Source: Bog-366 sp963722555
Lineage (GTDB): Bacteria > Acidobacteriota > Terriglobia > UBA7540
DNA length: 64,000 nt
Direction: 5' to 3'
Assembly (NCBI GenBank): GCA_963722555.1
Contig: CAVRNQ010000006.1
Span: 1,426,001-1,490,000, forward strand
In this document: positions 26,027-33,996 of the stretch, piece after piece
How the letters are laid out: the number at the start of each line of letters is the position of its first letter
How positions within the stretch are numbered: position 1 is the first letter of the stretch
The notes under the pieces: generated by a model
Databases searched by the model: none
What the model was told of the DNA's origin: nothing
Seen by the model: only the letters and a program-made list of their open reading frames with translations
Translations under genes and position numbers: made by a program

Positions 26027-28333
26027 ATGCGCATTCTGACCCGCTACATCCTGAAAGAGATTCTCTCCCACTCCCTGCTGGGGCTGCTGGTCTTTACTTT
26101 TATTATCTTCATTCGCCAGCTTGGGAACCTCCTGGAATTGGTGGTGCGCCACAACGTGCCACTGCGAGAAATGCTCACGCTTTTCATCCTGCCTGTTCCC
26201 AACATCCTGGTGCTGACCATTCCCATGGCCGCGCTGGTCGGGACGCTCATCGGGCTGAGCCGCCTGGCGGCCGACGGGGAGGTCATCGCGGCGCGCGCCA
26301 CGGGAATCGGGCTCGCCGCCTTCGTACGGCCGGTCATGATGCTGGCAGGGGCGGGCTGGGCGGTGACGCTGGGCATGAGCCTGTTCCTCGCACCCCAGGC
26401 CGCGCGCCAGATGAACCGCCTGGAAACAGGGTTGAAGGCCAGCCAAGCGCCCTACGAGATTCAGCCGCGCGTCTTTATCGAGCAATTCCCGAATCTCTTG
26501 CTGTACCTGGAGGACGTGACCGGCTCCCGGTCCACTTGGCGTGGCGTTTTCATTGCCGACACCACCCAGCGCGACCAACCGAAGGTTACCTTAGCGGAAA
26601 GTGGCGTGCTTGTCAACGAAGCCAGCCGCAATCGTTTTGTCCTTCACCTCGAGAAGGGGACCACCCACGAATTTGACGCGCAGCATCCGGGCGAATACTC
26701 CATCGCTTCCTTCACCGATACGGAAATCCCCATCCCCGTCGACCACGGGGGCACGGGCGGCGAAGAGCGGCGTTCCCCCCCCTACCTGAGTCTCACCCAG
26801 CTCTGGCAGCTCACCCACCAGCCCCGCGACCGGCAGGCCGCCCTCGTGGAGATCCACTATCGTTTCGCGCTCCCCGTGGCCGCCATCGTTCTGGCCCTGG
26901 TGGGCACGCCGCTGGGGCTCGCGACCCGCAAGGGCGGCAAGGCCGTGGGCCTGATGCTCACCATCCTGCTGGTGTTCATCTATTACATCCTGATGGCCTT
27001 CGGCTTGAGCTTCGCCAAACAGGGCCGCGTCTCGCCCCTCCTCGGGCTCTGGCTTGCCAATGTCCTGTTCGGCGTGGCTGGAATCCTGATGCTGGGGCAC
27101 CTGCGCCACGTCCGCCGGCGTTTGCTCTTCCTCCAGGACTGGTTCGATGACCTCGGGAAACGCTGGCAGCACTGGCGGGCCCGCAAGCAGCGAACCCGGG
27201 GAGCCGCCTCACCCTTGCCCGCACGCGCCATGCGCGGGCGCTTCCTGCAGATTCTCGATCTCTACGTGATCCAAGGATGGGTCTTCTATTTCCTGATTCT
27301 CCTCTTCGCCTTCACGGGCGTGTACGTCATTTTCGACTTCTTCCAGATCCTGGGCGACATCGTCCGCAACCAGGCTCCCGCCCGCGTCATCGTCGACTAT
27401 TACCGCTTCCTTTTGCCGCAGGTCGTCTACCTGATGCTGCCCCTCAGCATCCTGGTGGCGACCCTGGTGAACTTCGGGTTACTCACCAAAACCAATCAGG
27501 TTACAGCCATCAAATCGGCGGGCGTCAGCCTTTACCGGATCTCGGTTCCGGTGTTGACCGTGGCCGCGCTCCTCAGTGTGGGGATGTTTGTGTTCGAAGA
27601 CAGCGTGCTGCCGGAAACCAACCAGCGTCAGAACGCCCTGCGCAACCAAATCAAGGGGAAGCCCGCGCAGACCTTCTACCGCCCTGACCGGCAGTGGATT
27701 TTTGGAGAATCCAGCCGAATCTATAACTACAAGTTTTTTGACCCCGACCAGAATGTGTTCGCCAACCTCACGGTCTTCGAATTCGACCCCGCCACGTTCC
27801 GCATGACGCGCCGTATTCATGCGGCGCGGGCCTTTTGGGAAGCGCCCATCCACGGCTGGATTCTGGAAAACGGCTGGTCGCGGGACTTCAGTGGCGTTTA
27901 CGTCACCGACTACATGCCGTTCTCCGTCGCCATTTTCCGCGAGCTGACCGAAGAGCCCGGCTACTTCAAGAAGGAAGTCAAACCCTCCGAGCAGATGAGC
28001 GCGCTCGAGCTGCGCAGCTACATCGCCGAGCTCCGGCAAAGCGGCTTCGATGTCGTCCGCCTCTCCGTGCAGTTCTACCGCAAGTTCTCCTTTCCGCTCA
28101 TCGCCTTCGTCATTACCCTGATCGGAATTCCCTTCTCGTTCACCATGGGCGGTAAGGGCGCGCTCACCGGCATCGCGCTGAGCATCGGCATCGCCATCGT
28201 CTATTGGTCCACTTCCAGCCTCTTCGAAGCTATGGGCAACCTGAGCCAGCTTCCCCCCGCCATGGCCGCCTGGTCGCCGGATGTCCTCTTCGGCTTCGCG
28301 GGAACCTACCTCTTCCTGCGCGTCAAGACCTGA
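26027..28333 (+). CDS. Fused LptF-LptG lipopolysaccharide-export permease
   Basis: 768 residues, twice the length of one LptF or LptG (about 360). The N-half (about 1-370) begins RILTRYILKEILSHSLLGLLVF with six predicted helices and a periplasmic beta-jellyroll (about 125-260). After a basic linker (about 370-400, RRRLLFLQDW... RKQRTRG) the second half restarts with LQILDLYVIQGWVFYFLILL and repeats the same topology, ending FGFAGTYLFLRVKT. Both halves carry the transmembrane pattern around P-x-x-x-L (VPNILVLTIPMAALVG; LPQVVYLMLPLSILVA). With the LptB ATPase, not in this window, it would extract LPS from the inner membrane. The fusion fixes a one-to-one LptF:LptG ratio. Confidence 0.88.
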   Translation: MRILTRYILKEILSHSLLGLLVFTFIIFIRQLGNLLELVVRHNVPLREMLTLFILPVPNILVLTIPMAALVGTLIGLSRLAADGEVIAARATGIGLAAFVRPVMMLAGAGWAVTLGMSLFLAPQAARQMNRLETGLKASQAPYEIQPRVFIEQFPNLLLYLEDVTGSRSTWRGVFIADTTQRDQPKVTLAESGVLVNEASRNRFVLHLEKGTTHEFDAQHPGEYSIASFTDTEIPIPVDHGGTGGEERRSPPYLSLTQLWQLTHQPRDRQAALVEIHYRFALPVAAIVLALVGTPLGLATRKGGKAVGLMLTILLVFIYYILMAFGLSFAKQGRVSPLLGLWLANVLFGVAGILMLGHLRHVRRRLLFLQDWFDDLGKRWQHWRARKQRTRGAASPLPARAMRGRFLQILDLYVIQGWVFYFLILLFAFTGVYVIFDFFQILGDIVRNQAPARVIVDYYRFLLPQVVYLMLPLSILVATLVNFGLLTKTNQVTAIKSAGVSLYRISVPVLTVAALLSVGMFVFEDSVLPETNQRQNALRNQIKGKPAQTFYRPDRQWIFGESSRIYNYKFFDPDQNVFANLTVFEFDPATFRMTRRIHAARAFWEAPIHGWILENGWSRDFSGVYVTDYMPFSVAIFRELTEEPGYFKKEVKPSEQMSALELRSYIAELRQSGFDVVRLSVQFYRKFSFPLIAFVITLIGIPFSFTMGGKGALTGIALSIGIAIVYWSTSSLFEAMGNLSQLPPAMAAWSPDVLFGFAGTYLFLRVKT

Positions 28334-28832
28334 AGCAGGCGTGGCGCATGGGTCTCCCCTGCGAGTGGCGGGTCGCCCGGTCCGATTTCAGAACTCCCGT
28401 GAAGCCCATCGGACGTTTGCTGCAGCGCGGCTCTATGAGCCGCGACGTCGCCGCTCGCAGACCGGCGCTACAGAACTCGCGGGTGCACCGCCCGTTTCTT
28501 TCCGTCTTTCTCGTAACGGTGCGCCTGCTCAAGCGGGGAAGATTACCAATCACTGGCGATGATCCAGGGTGAACGAGTATTCCGGCATGAGCGCCGCGCA
28601 ACCCATGCACCGCTGCGGGTTAACGATTGCCAGTTTGCCCTCGGGTTGGGAAACGCATATCTGAGGAAAAACCGCAGACCTCCGAGACGGAAATCTGCGG
28701 CTCTGCGGTGCGAATTCTTGAACGGGCCGCCAACCTGCAATTCAGGTTCGCGCCACTCACTGCTTAACTAGACGGCGGCTGCCTCGCCCCGAGCAGGCCG
28801 CCCTCGTTCCTGCCTTGAGCACGATACTCCGA
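28334..28832. other. 499-bp gap, no gene recognised
   Basis: No convincing coding frame. It contains an imperfect CGCAGA...TCTGCGG palindrome around 28668-28700 that looks like a decayed member of the REP family seen elsewhere, and a short GCGGCTC/GAGCCGC hairpin near 28430. Confidence 0.45.
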
Positions 28833-29498
28833 CTACGACTTCCACCGGCGGGCTAGTCCCGCCGCTCCGAGGAAGGTCGAGAACAGGATCAGGGAAACAG
28901 GCTCCGGCGTAGAGCTAACCGGAGTTGACGAGCCGAGGGTAATATTGTCGAAGCCGATGTAGTTGGCCGAGCCGCTGAAGACCACTGACTCCGCTGTCCC
29001 GCTGAAGGACACGCCGATCGGGGCCCAGGGGCAATAGGCGCCGTAGGTGCATCCCGCCCCGCCGGACGGAGTCACGGGGAGGTCAAGCGACGCCAAGAGG
29101 GTGCCCGTCCCGTCCAGGCCATCATAGACGGAAACAGAACCTGGGTAGACGACCGCAGAGTAGAAGAACGAGAACCCGGTGTCGAATCCGGCGGGTACAT
29201 CCATGACATCTCCCGGGCCTGTGAGGAAGAAGAGGACCGTGGGCATCGTGGGCGCGCCGGAAAAGTTGCCGGAGCCCCCAGGCACCGCGCCGGAGACAAT
29301 CGCCAACGAGTCAGATCCGAAGGTGATGCCGTAGTTTGGACCGGGGCCGCTACCATTTCCACCTAAGCCCCCGTCGTAATAGTTCTGCACGGACTCGTAG
29401 TTCTGGAGCCCCTCAAATGTAAGCACGATCGATCCCGCCGTGGCAACCGATACTGACATGCCCAACATAACAACCAATAGACAAACGAATCGTTTCAT
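28833..29498 (-). CDS. PEP-CTERM sorting-domain protein
   Basis: 221 residues from ATG 29498, chosen because GAAGGG lies about 10 bases upstream and a signal peptide (KRFVCLLVVMLGMSVSVATAG) follows. The body is Gly/Ser/Tyr-rich with a beta-sandwich look (GSIVLTFEGLQNYE ... ANYIGFDNITLG). The C-terminus is a complete PEP-CTERM tag: PEP, a hydrophobic stretch, then ARRWKS. Exosortase would remove the tag after export; the protein likely ends up in the envelope or extracellular matrix. No exosortase gene lies in the window. The preceding in-frame ATGs up to 29606 are less likely starts. Confidence 0.82.
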   Translation of the reverse strand: MKRFVCLLVVMLGMSVSVATAGSIVLTFEGLQNYESVQNYYDGGLGGNGSGPGPNYGITFGSDSLAIVSGAVPGGSGNFSGAPTMPTVLFFLTGPGDVMDVPAGFDTGFSFFYSAVVYPGSVSVYDGLDGTGTLLASLDLPVTPSGGAGCTYGAYCPWAPIGVSFSGTAESVVFSGSANYIGFDNITLGSSTPVSSTPEPVSLILFSTFLGAAGLARRWKS

Positions 29499-29617
29499 GA
29501 ATTTATGTCCCTTCTTTTCCATGCTGGCACTTGTCCCTCTGGTGCGTGGCCACATGGAATGGTGTACACCACCAAGCAACTCTAGCAGCTTGATAGAATC
29601 GGTCAATGGCCCGAATA

Positions 29618-29667
29618 TGCCGATTCGTCGGCATACTGTGCCGACCCAAATGGCACTTTAGTGCCAT
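29618..29667. promoter_or_regulatory. Two inverted repeats upstream of the PEP-CTERM gene
   Basis: TGCCGA-ttcg-TCGGCA at 29618-29633 and ATGGCAC-ttta-GTGCCAT at 29650-29667 lie 120-170 bp upstream of the start codon. They are suitable dyads for a dimeric regulator. The second resembles a sigma-54 box (TGGCAC) but the GG-GC spacing is one base short. Function is inferred only from position. Confidence 0.35.
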
Positions 29668-30015
29668 CCCTCATGGTCTCGGAAGCTTCGCGTTCCAACG
29701 GTACGCATTGGATGAGCCCATGAAAGCGTATGGCAGGCTTGGGAGATGGGTAGGAAAGGACGGAGGGGCAGCACGGCTCGCTTCAGGGCAAATAGGGTCA
29801 AGGCTAGGTCCGGGTTGTTGGAAGTAAGACCTTATCAGAACCCGCCGTTTCCGCGGTCGACAGAATTCCGCCGTTATTCGCCCGCGCGGTTCGCCAGGTG
29901 CTGACGGATGTAGTTGGGCAGCCGTGGGTTTTTCTTCGGGCGAAGATCCAACGCGCAGAAACCAGACCCTGCTCGCTCACTGATTGACCCAGTGGCTAAC
30001 ATCAAACTTTGTTAT

Positions 30016-30058
30016 TTATTATAAGCGACTACACGGATAATCTAATGTAATACTTTAA
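30016..30058 (+). repeat. AT-rich direct repeat, copy 1
   Basis: 43 bp matching 31636-31678 with a few mismatches; the last 23 bases are identical. It adjoins the truncated TPR copy and probably marks the outer part of the same duplication. The gap 29668-30015 between the dyads and this repeat shows nothing else. Confidence 0.8.
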
Positions 30059-30059
30059 G

Positions 30060-30346
30060 CTATTTTAACCGCCCCTCGACCTCATCAAGCAACACCCGAG
30101 CCTGAGCGTCCTGGGGGTCTCGGGCGAGTGCGGATTCGAACTCCTGCCGCGCCTCCGGGAGATTCCCTGCCCGCTTCAGGACCAGCCCTAGACCAAGATG
30201 ATAGCCGTGTCCGTTAGGGCGGACGAGCAGCGCCGTTCGAATCGCGGCCTCCGCCTGGAGCAGTTGGTTCAACTGCATCAGCGCCAGACCCAGGTACAGA
30301 AACTGGTCGCCGTCCGTGGGATCCGCGGAAGCGCTCCGCTCGAAGC
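30060..30346 (-). pseudogene. Truncated duplicate of TPR domain (3' end of the 32-34 kb gene)
   Basis: Encodes about 95 residues nearly identical in pattern to the C-terminal TPRs of the protein at 32077-33996: DPTDGDQFLYLGLAL, AAIRTALLVRP, GYHLGLGLVLK, AGNLPEARQEF and ARDPQDAQAR all recur. There is no start of its own; homology stops exactly where a REP element begins (30349), and the frame stops at TAG 30060. It is a ~290-bp fragment of a duplication, not a functional gene, although a short frame remains open. Confidence 0.8.
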
Positions 30347-30348
30347 TG

Positions 30349-30385
30349 GTAGCCACGACGAGCGTTCTTCTCGTCGTGGGCTTTT
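30349..30385 (+). repeat. REP element R1 (GTAG-CCACGACGAG)
   Basis: GTAG head, perfect 10-bp stem CCACGACGAG / CTCGTCGTGG with a 7-base loop, GCTTTT tail. Identical to R2 at 30484 and nearly identical to R3 at 30722. It abuts the breakpoint of the TPR duplicate. Confidence 0.85.
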
Positions 30386-30420
30386 GGAAGGATTTCGGCC
30401 TTGAAGGACATTCGACCTCG

Positions 30421-30462
30421 ACGAACCCACGGCAAATCGCAAAACGGATTTGCCGTGGCTAC
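30421..30462 (-). repeat. REP element R4 (GTAG-CCACGGCAAATC, inverted)
   Basis: On the minus strand GTAG is followed by a perfect 12-bp stem CCACGGCAAATC / GATTTGCCGTGG. It lies between R1 and R2 in opposite orientation, giving the alternating arrangement of mosaic REP clusters. The stem differs from R1/R2 after the first five bases. Confidence 0.8.
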
Positions 30463-30483
30463 CACGTCCCACGCGGAAACCTG

Positions 30484-30520
30484 GTAGCCACGACGAGCGT
30501 TCTTCTCGTCGTGGGCTTTT
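30484..30520 (+). repeat. REP element R2 (GTAG-CCACGACGAG)
   Basis: Same 37 bases as R1. It lies 21 bp upstream of the RAYT remnant. Confidence 0.85.
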
Positions 30521-30541
30521 TGTTTTGATATCCTCTGCCGC

Positions 30542-30721
30542 ATGTCCCGAGTTCATCGATTGCGCGTGGCGGATCGCATCTTCTTCGTCACGGTGAACCT
30601 TCGCCAGTCCCTCACACCGTTCACCGCTGCGGAATATGCTTTGATCCTCGCAAGCTTCCAGGAATCGCGGCGCCGGTTGGGCTTCCTGCTAAGCTACCCA
30701 CTCGAGGATGATTCGCCAGGT
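30542..30721 (+). pseudogene. N-terminal remnant of a REP-associated tyrosine transposase (RAYT)
   Basis: From ATG 30542 the frame reads MSRVHRLRVADRIFFVTVNL and on to ESRRRLGFLL (residue 50). This matches the beginning of Y1/IS200-like RAYT proteins, which continue into a PDHWH catalytic motif. Here the match stops at about 30691 and a REP element (R3) follows, so the His-x-His metal site and catalytic Tyr are lost. The frame continues out of register into the REP without a stop until 30838. RAYTs recognise GTAG-headed hairpins like those on both sides. Confidence 0.7.
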
Positions 30722-30758
30722 AAAAGCCCACGACGAGAAGAGCGCTCGTCGTGGCTAC
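30722..30758 (-). repeat. REP element R3 (GTAG-CCACGACGAG, inverted)
   Basis: Minus-strand GTAG, stem CCACGACGAG / CTCGTCGTGG, loop slightly different from R1/R2 (GCGCTCTT), GCTTTT tail. It sits at the breakpoint of the RAYT remnant. Confidence 0.85.
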
Positions 30759-30872
30759 CAGCATGGCAGGCTGGCGCAGAGCGCAGGTCTGCGATCCGCG
30801 CAAACCGGAATCTTGACGAGAAGGCCGTCCCAGGTTAGAATCAACTAGTTGAAACTGGTTTGAAGGTGACGC

Positions 30873-31118
30873 ATGGAAATCATCGGCGCGTTTGACGCGA
30901 AAACTCACCTGTCGGCCCTGCTCGACCGGGTAGCGAGAGGTGAAAGGATCACGATTACCCGGCACGGCATTCCCGCAGCGCTGCTGGTGCCGGTCCGGGA
31001 CGCGGGCCCCAGACTGACCCACGAAGACATTGTCGAGGGCATGCGGGCCTTGCGTAAGCGCGTGAAGCCCGGCGCGCAGAGCGTCCGCGAAATGGTCAAT
31101 GAGGGACGGCGATTTTGA
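30873..31118 (+). CDS. Type II antitoxin, Phd/YefM (prevent-host-death) family
   Basis: 81 residues. The N-terminus is the Phd/YefM DNA-binding fold: MEIIGAFDAKTHLSALLDRVARGERITITRHG followed by IPAALLVPV. The C-terminal region (VKPGAQSVREMVNEGRRF) is the likely toxin-binding segment. The stop overlaps the toxin start by three bases. The pair should be autoregulated by the antitoxin-toxin complex. Confidence 0.9.
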   Translation: MEIIGAFDAKTHLSALLDRVARGERITITRHGIPAALLVPVRDAGPRLTHEDIVEGMRALRKRVKPGAQSVREMVNEGRRF

Positions 31119-31528
31119 GCGAGCTGGTTATGGATGCGTGCGTGGCACTCGCCTGGTGCTTCCCGGATGAAGCCAGCGCCTACGCGGACGGAGTGCTGGT
31201 TGCCCTGAAGGGACAGACCATCGTGGTTCCCGCGGTGTGGGGCCTCGAAATTTCGAACGCCCTGGTGGTCGGTGAGCGCCGCAAACGGTTGAAGCAGCCG
31301 GAAATTCTGCGCTTCGTCGCCTTGCTGGAGGGACTGGCAGTCCTTCAGGATGGTGCGGGAGTCATCGAGACGCTCAACAATGTTCTGCCCCTGGCGCGCC
31401 ATTATGGCCTGTCCGCGTACGACGCAGCTTACCTTGAACTGGCCATCCGATACCGTGCGCCCCTGGCTACGCTCGACGGCGACTTGCAGAAAGCCGCCCG
31501 GCGCGCTGGTGTCCGGGTCTTCTCGTAA
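31115..31528 (+). CDS. VapC-like PIN-domain ribonuclease toxin
   Basis: 137 residues if started at TTG 31115 (GAGGG upstream); an ATG at 31130 would remove five residues. PIN-domain acidic residues are visible: first Asp in VMDACVALAWCFPDE, Glu in VWGLEISNALV, then the pair in GLSAYDAAYLELAI and LATLDGDLQKAARRAGV. PIN toxins cleave tRNA or rRNA and are neutralised by the partner encoded just upstream. The pair lies inside a repeat-rich segment and was probably acquired or moved with it. Confidence 0.9.
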   Translation: MSELVMDACVALAWCFPDEASAYADGVLVALKGQTIVVPAVWGLEISNALVVGERRKRLKQPEILRFVALLEGLAVLQDGAGVIETLNNVLPLARHYGLSAYDAAYLELAIRYRAPLATLDGDLQKAARRAGVRVFS

Positions 31529-31550
31529 GAACTGCCGCTCCATCAAGGGG

Positions 31551-31589
31551 GTAGCGCGGACCCTCGTTGTCGGGGTCCGCGGTTCTTCC
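31551..31589 (+). repeat. REP-like palindrome (GTAG-CGCGGACCC type)
   Basis: GTAG, stem CGCGGACCC / GGGTCCGCG (9 bp, perfect), GTTCTTCC tail, 20 bp after the VapC stop. It may also terminate the toxin-antitoxin transcript. Confidence 0.68.
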
Positions 31590-31635
31590 TTAGGAAAGCC
31601 CGCAGACATACGAATCATGCCCGCGCTATTCGCTT

Positions 31636-31678
31636 TATTATCAGCGATTATGCTGATAATCTAATGTAATACTTTAAA
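31636..31678 (+). repeat. AT-rich direct repeat, copy 2
   Basis: Partner of 30016-30058. It ends with the same GATAATCTAATGTAATACTT core. It lies about 400 bp downstream of the intact TPR gene's stop; the hairpin array at 31768-31968 lies between. Confidence 0.8.
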
Positions 31679-31767
31679 TCATCTTTAGGGCTCCCCTTAG
31701 TGACGCATTTTGCCTTTCAGTCGATCATGCCCATCAATTGTGGCGAGGGTGGGTGGACAGGTTCTGT

Positions 31768-31968
31768 GCCCTGCAAGGGCGCCAGACAGTAGCCGGGGGC
31801 AACGTCCCCGGACAGAGGGCAGCAATAACCCGACCCTGGAAGGGTCGCATGGAGCCTGCATTCAGCCGCGCGCCTCGAAACGCGTGTGACCCCTTCAGGG
31901 TCAGCGCCTCAGGAGGCTCTCTTTCCGGGGGCGTTGCCCCCGGCTACTCTATCGATCCCCTGCGGGGA
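31768..31968. repeat. Array of seven short hairpins including two GTAG REPs
   Basis: In 201 bp there are GCCCTGCAAGGGC (31768-31780), GTAG + CCGGGG...CCCCGG (31789-31811) and CGACCCTGGAAGGGTCG (31831-31847). Then come TGACCCCTTCAGGGTCA (31887-31903), GCCTCAGGAGGC (31906-31917), CCGGGGGCGTTGCCCCCGG followed by CTAC (31923-31945, inverted GTAG type) and GATCCCCTGCGGGGATC (31952-31968). The two GTAG elements face each other. No coding frame is credible in 31590-32076. Confidence 0.8.
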
Positions 31969-32076
31969 TCAAACCTCGGAGTTATTGGCGTCAAAATGAG
32001 TCACTACCAGGCCCCCGGCAGGGTTTGAAAAACACCCCTTGGGCTGATACTCCCTCTGCTTAGACCAGCCGCGTGG

Positions 32077-33996
32077 TCACCTGGGTCGAGGTGAAGACGA
32101 GTTTGCGGTGGGCTTCGCGGCTTGGCTTTTCAACTGCCCCTCGACTTCGGCAAGCAGGGCCCGGGCTTGGGCGTCCTGAGGATCTCGGGCTACCGCGGCT
32201 GCAAACTCCTGCCGCGCCTCCGGGAGATTCCCTGCCTGCTTCAGGACCAACCCTAGCCCCAGATGGTAGCCCTTTCCCTGGGGACGAACGAGCAGTGCCG
32301 TGCGGATGGCCGCCGCGGCTTCTTCGAGCCGGTCAGTTTGCGCGAGCGCCAGACCCAGGTACAAAAACTGGTCGCCGTCCGTGGGATCCGCGGCCGAACT
32401 CCGTTCAAAGTAGCGAACGGCTTCGGGGAAGTTTCCCTGCTGGTAGTAGAGATACGCCAGATTGACGTTCGCCCGCCAGAAGTCAGGGCGGCTTTGGAGC
32501 GCCTGCTGGTAGAGCGAAACGGCGGCTGGAACCATGCCGCGCGCCGCCGCCGCGGCAGCCAGGCTGGTGGTGGCCCATACGTTCTGCGGGGCGATTTGGT
32601 GCGCACGGAAGTTCAAGGAGAGTTCATCTGACCAGTAAAGGCTCTGGCGCACGGTCGCGAAGGCGAGCAGGGCAGCGAACACCACCGCCGCAGCCGCTAC
32701 CCAGGCGCTGCGCCCAGGCGTGCTGCGTGCAAGGCGGCGCTCGACCTGGCGCAACGCCAGGGCCACCAGGATCACAAAGCCCACGGACGGAAGGTAGAGG
32801 TAGCGGTCGTGCGCGATTTCTCCCTCCGGCAGCAGACGGAAGTTGAGAACCGGAGCGATCGAGAGCGCCATCCAAAGGCCTGCGAAGGCCAGGGCGCGCG
32901 ATTCCTCGCGTGAGCGGCGGCGCGTCCAGCGATACCAGAAGATGAGCGCGGCGAGCGCCAGAAGGATCACGATCAGCGGCAACACGAAATCCCGGAAGGC
33001 CGGCGCCGAGACATAAGGCGTGTCGTAGTAGCAGCTCAAGTTGAATGGCCAAAGCAGCAGGCGCAGGTAGAAAAGCAGCACGGAAGGAATCGTGAGCAGT
33101 TCAGCCGAGAGCGCCAGCGGCGTAATGGTGTGGGCAAACCCCTCGAGCGCCCAAACCCGCAACGGCAGGTAAGCGGCCGTCACCGCCAGGAAGGGAGCGG
33201 CCGCAACCAGCGCCGCGCGCAGCCTTCGAACTGACAGGGTTCCCCCGCCCTCACGCGGCACGTAGATCCACGCGAAGACTACGACGAGGACCGTAAGCAT
33301 CAGGCTGCTCTCTTTGGAGAGCAAGGCGGCGGCATAGAGGGCCAGCGCTGCGGCGAGCCACCACAGTTTCGGCCCGGGTTCGCGACTCCGCAACCAGGCC
33401 AGGAAGGCTGCAACGAGGAACAGGGCCGCGAGTGGTTCGGCCACCCCCGAGACATACGCAACCGCCTCAACGTGCGCGGGGTGCAGTCCGAAGAGCAGCG
33501 CGCCTGCAAGCGCCACCCCAGTGTCGCGGCTAAGCCGCAGGCCCAGGCGAAAGACCAGGTAGGTCACTGCCACGTGCACCGCGACCGAAGTGAGGTGCCA
33601 GCCCCAAGCGCGCCCGCCAAACACTGCCTCGTTCAGCCGCAGCCAGAGCAGAAAACAGGGGCGGTAGTAATTCGAGAGCAGGTGCGGGTAGATGTAACTC
33701 CAAACGTGGCTCGCGAAGTATTGCGGAAGGAAGTGCCAGGAGGCAATGAAGGGATTTCCGACGATTTGAAATCGGTCGTCCGAAACAAACCCGAAACCGA
33801 GCGTGGCGGCGTAGGCAAGGCAAGTCGCAGTGACAAGCACCGCCGCAGGCAGGGCCCGCGCCCCACGCACTTGGCCCGCGAAGTCGCGTTCCCCTCCCGG
33901 TTTCGTACCGTCACGAGTGGCGTCCATGTTTGCGCTGCCTAACATAACCCAAACCCACCCGAAATGCGCAGGAGTTTCCTTTCGCCGGTTGCTCAT
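32077..33996 (-). CDS. Multi-pass TMTC/PMT-like glycosyltransferase with C-terminal TPRs
   Basis: 639 residues. About 10 hydrophobic segments occupy residues 50-480. The first luminal/periplasmic loop carries GFGFVSDDRFQIVGNP, whose DD pair resembles the acidic motif of GT-C enzymes, followed by YYRPCFLLWLRLNEAVFG and LFGLHPAHVEAVAYVSG (a TMTC-type signature). From about 500 on there are 3-4 TPR units (ANVNLAYLYYQQGNFPEAVRYFERS; FLYLGLALAQTDRLEEA; GNLPEARQEF). Such proteins are suspected O-mannosyltransferases using lipid-linked mannose; activity here is inferred. The start is uncertain: ATG 33996, 33942 or 33927. Its 3' end is duplicated at 30.1 kb. Confidence 0.8.
   Translation of the reverse strand: MSNRRKETPAHFGWVWVMLGSANMDATRDGTKPGGERDFAGQVRGARALPAAVLVTATCLAYAATLGFGFVSDDRFQIVGNPFIASWHFLPQYFASHVWSYIYPHLLSNYYRPCFLLWLRLNEAVFGGRAWGWHLTSVAVHVAVTYLVFRLGLRLSRDTGVALAGALLFGLHPAHVEAVAYVSGVAEPLAALFLVAAFLAWLRSREPGPKLWWLAAALALYAAALLSKESSLMLTVLVVVFAWIYVPREGGGTLSVRRLRAALVAAAPFLAVTAAYLPLRVWALEGFAHTITPLALSAELLTIPSVLLFYLRLLLWPFNLSCYYDTPYVSAPAFRDFVLPLIVILLALAALIFWYRWTRRRSREESRALAFAGLWMALSIAPVLNFRLLPEGEIAHDRYLYLPSVGFVILVALALRQVERRLARSTPGRSAWVAAAAVVFAALLAFATVRQSLYWSDELSLNFRAHQIAPQNVWATTSLAAAAAARGMVPAAVSLYQQALQSRPDFWRANVNLAYLYYQQGNFPEAVRYFERSSAADPTDGDQFLYLGLALAQTDRLEEAAAAIRTALLVRPQGKGYHLGLGLVLKQAGNLPEARQEFAAAVARDPQDAQARALLAEVEGQLKSQAAKPTANSSSPRPR

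Noticed and set aside
29640..29670. Sigma-54 promoter for the PEP-CTERM gene (TGGCAC ... GC)
   Set aside because: The spacing between GG and GC elements is one base too short, and the site is part of a symmetric dyad; reported only as an inverted repeat.
31768..31968. CRISPR-like array
   Set aside because: The palindromes differ in sequence and spacing, there is no conserved repeat-spacer periodicity, and no cas genes are nearby.
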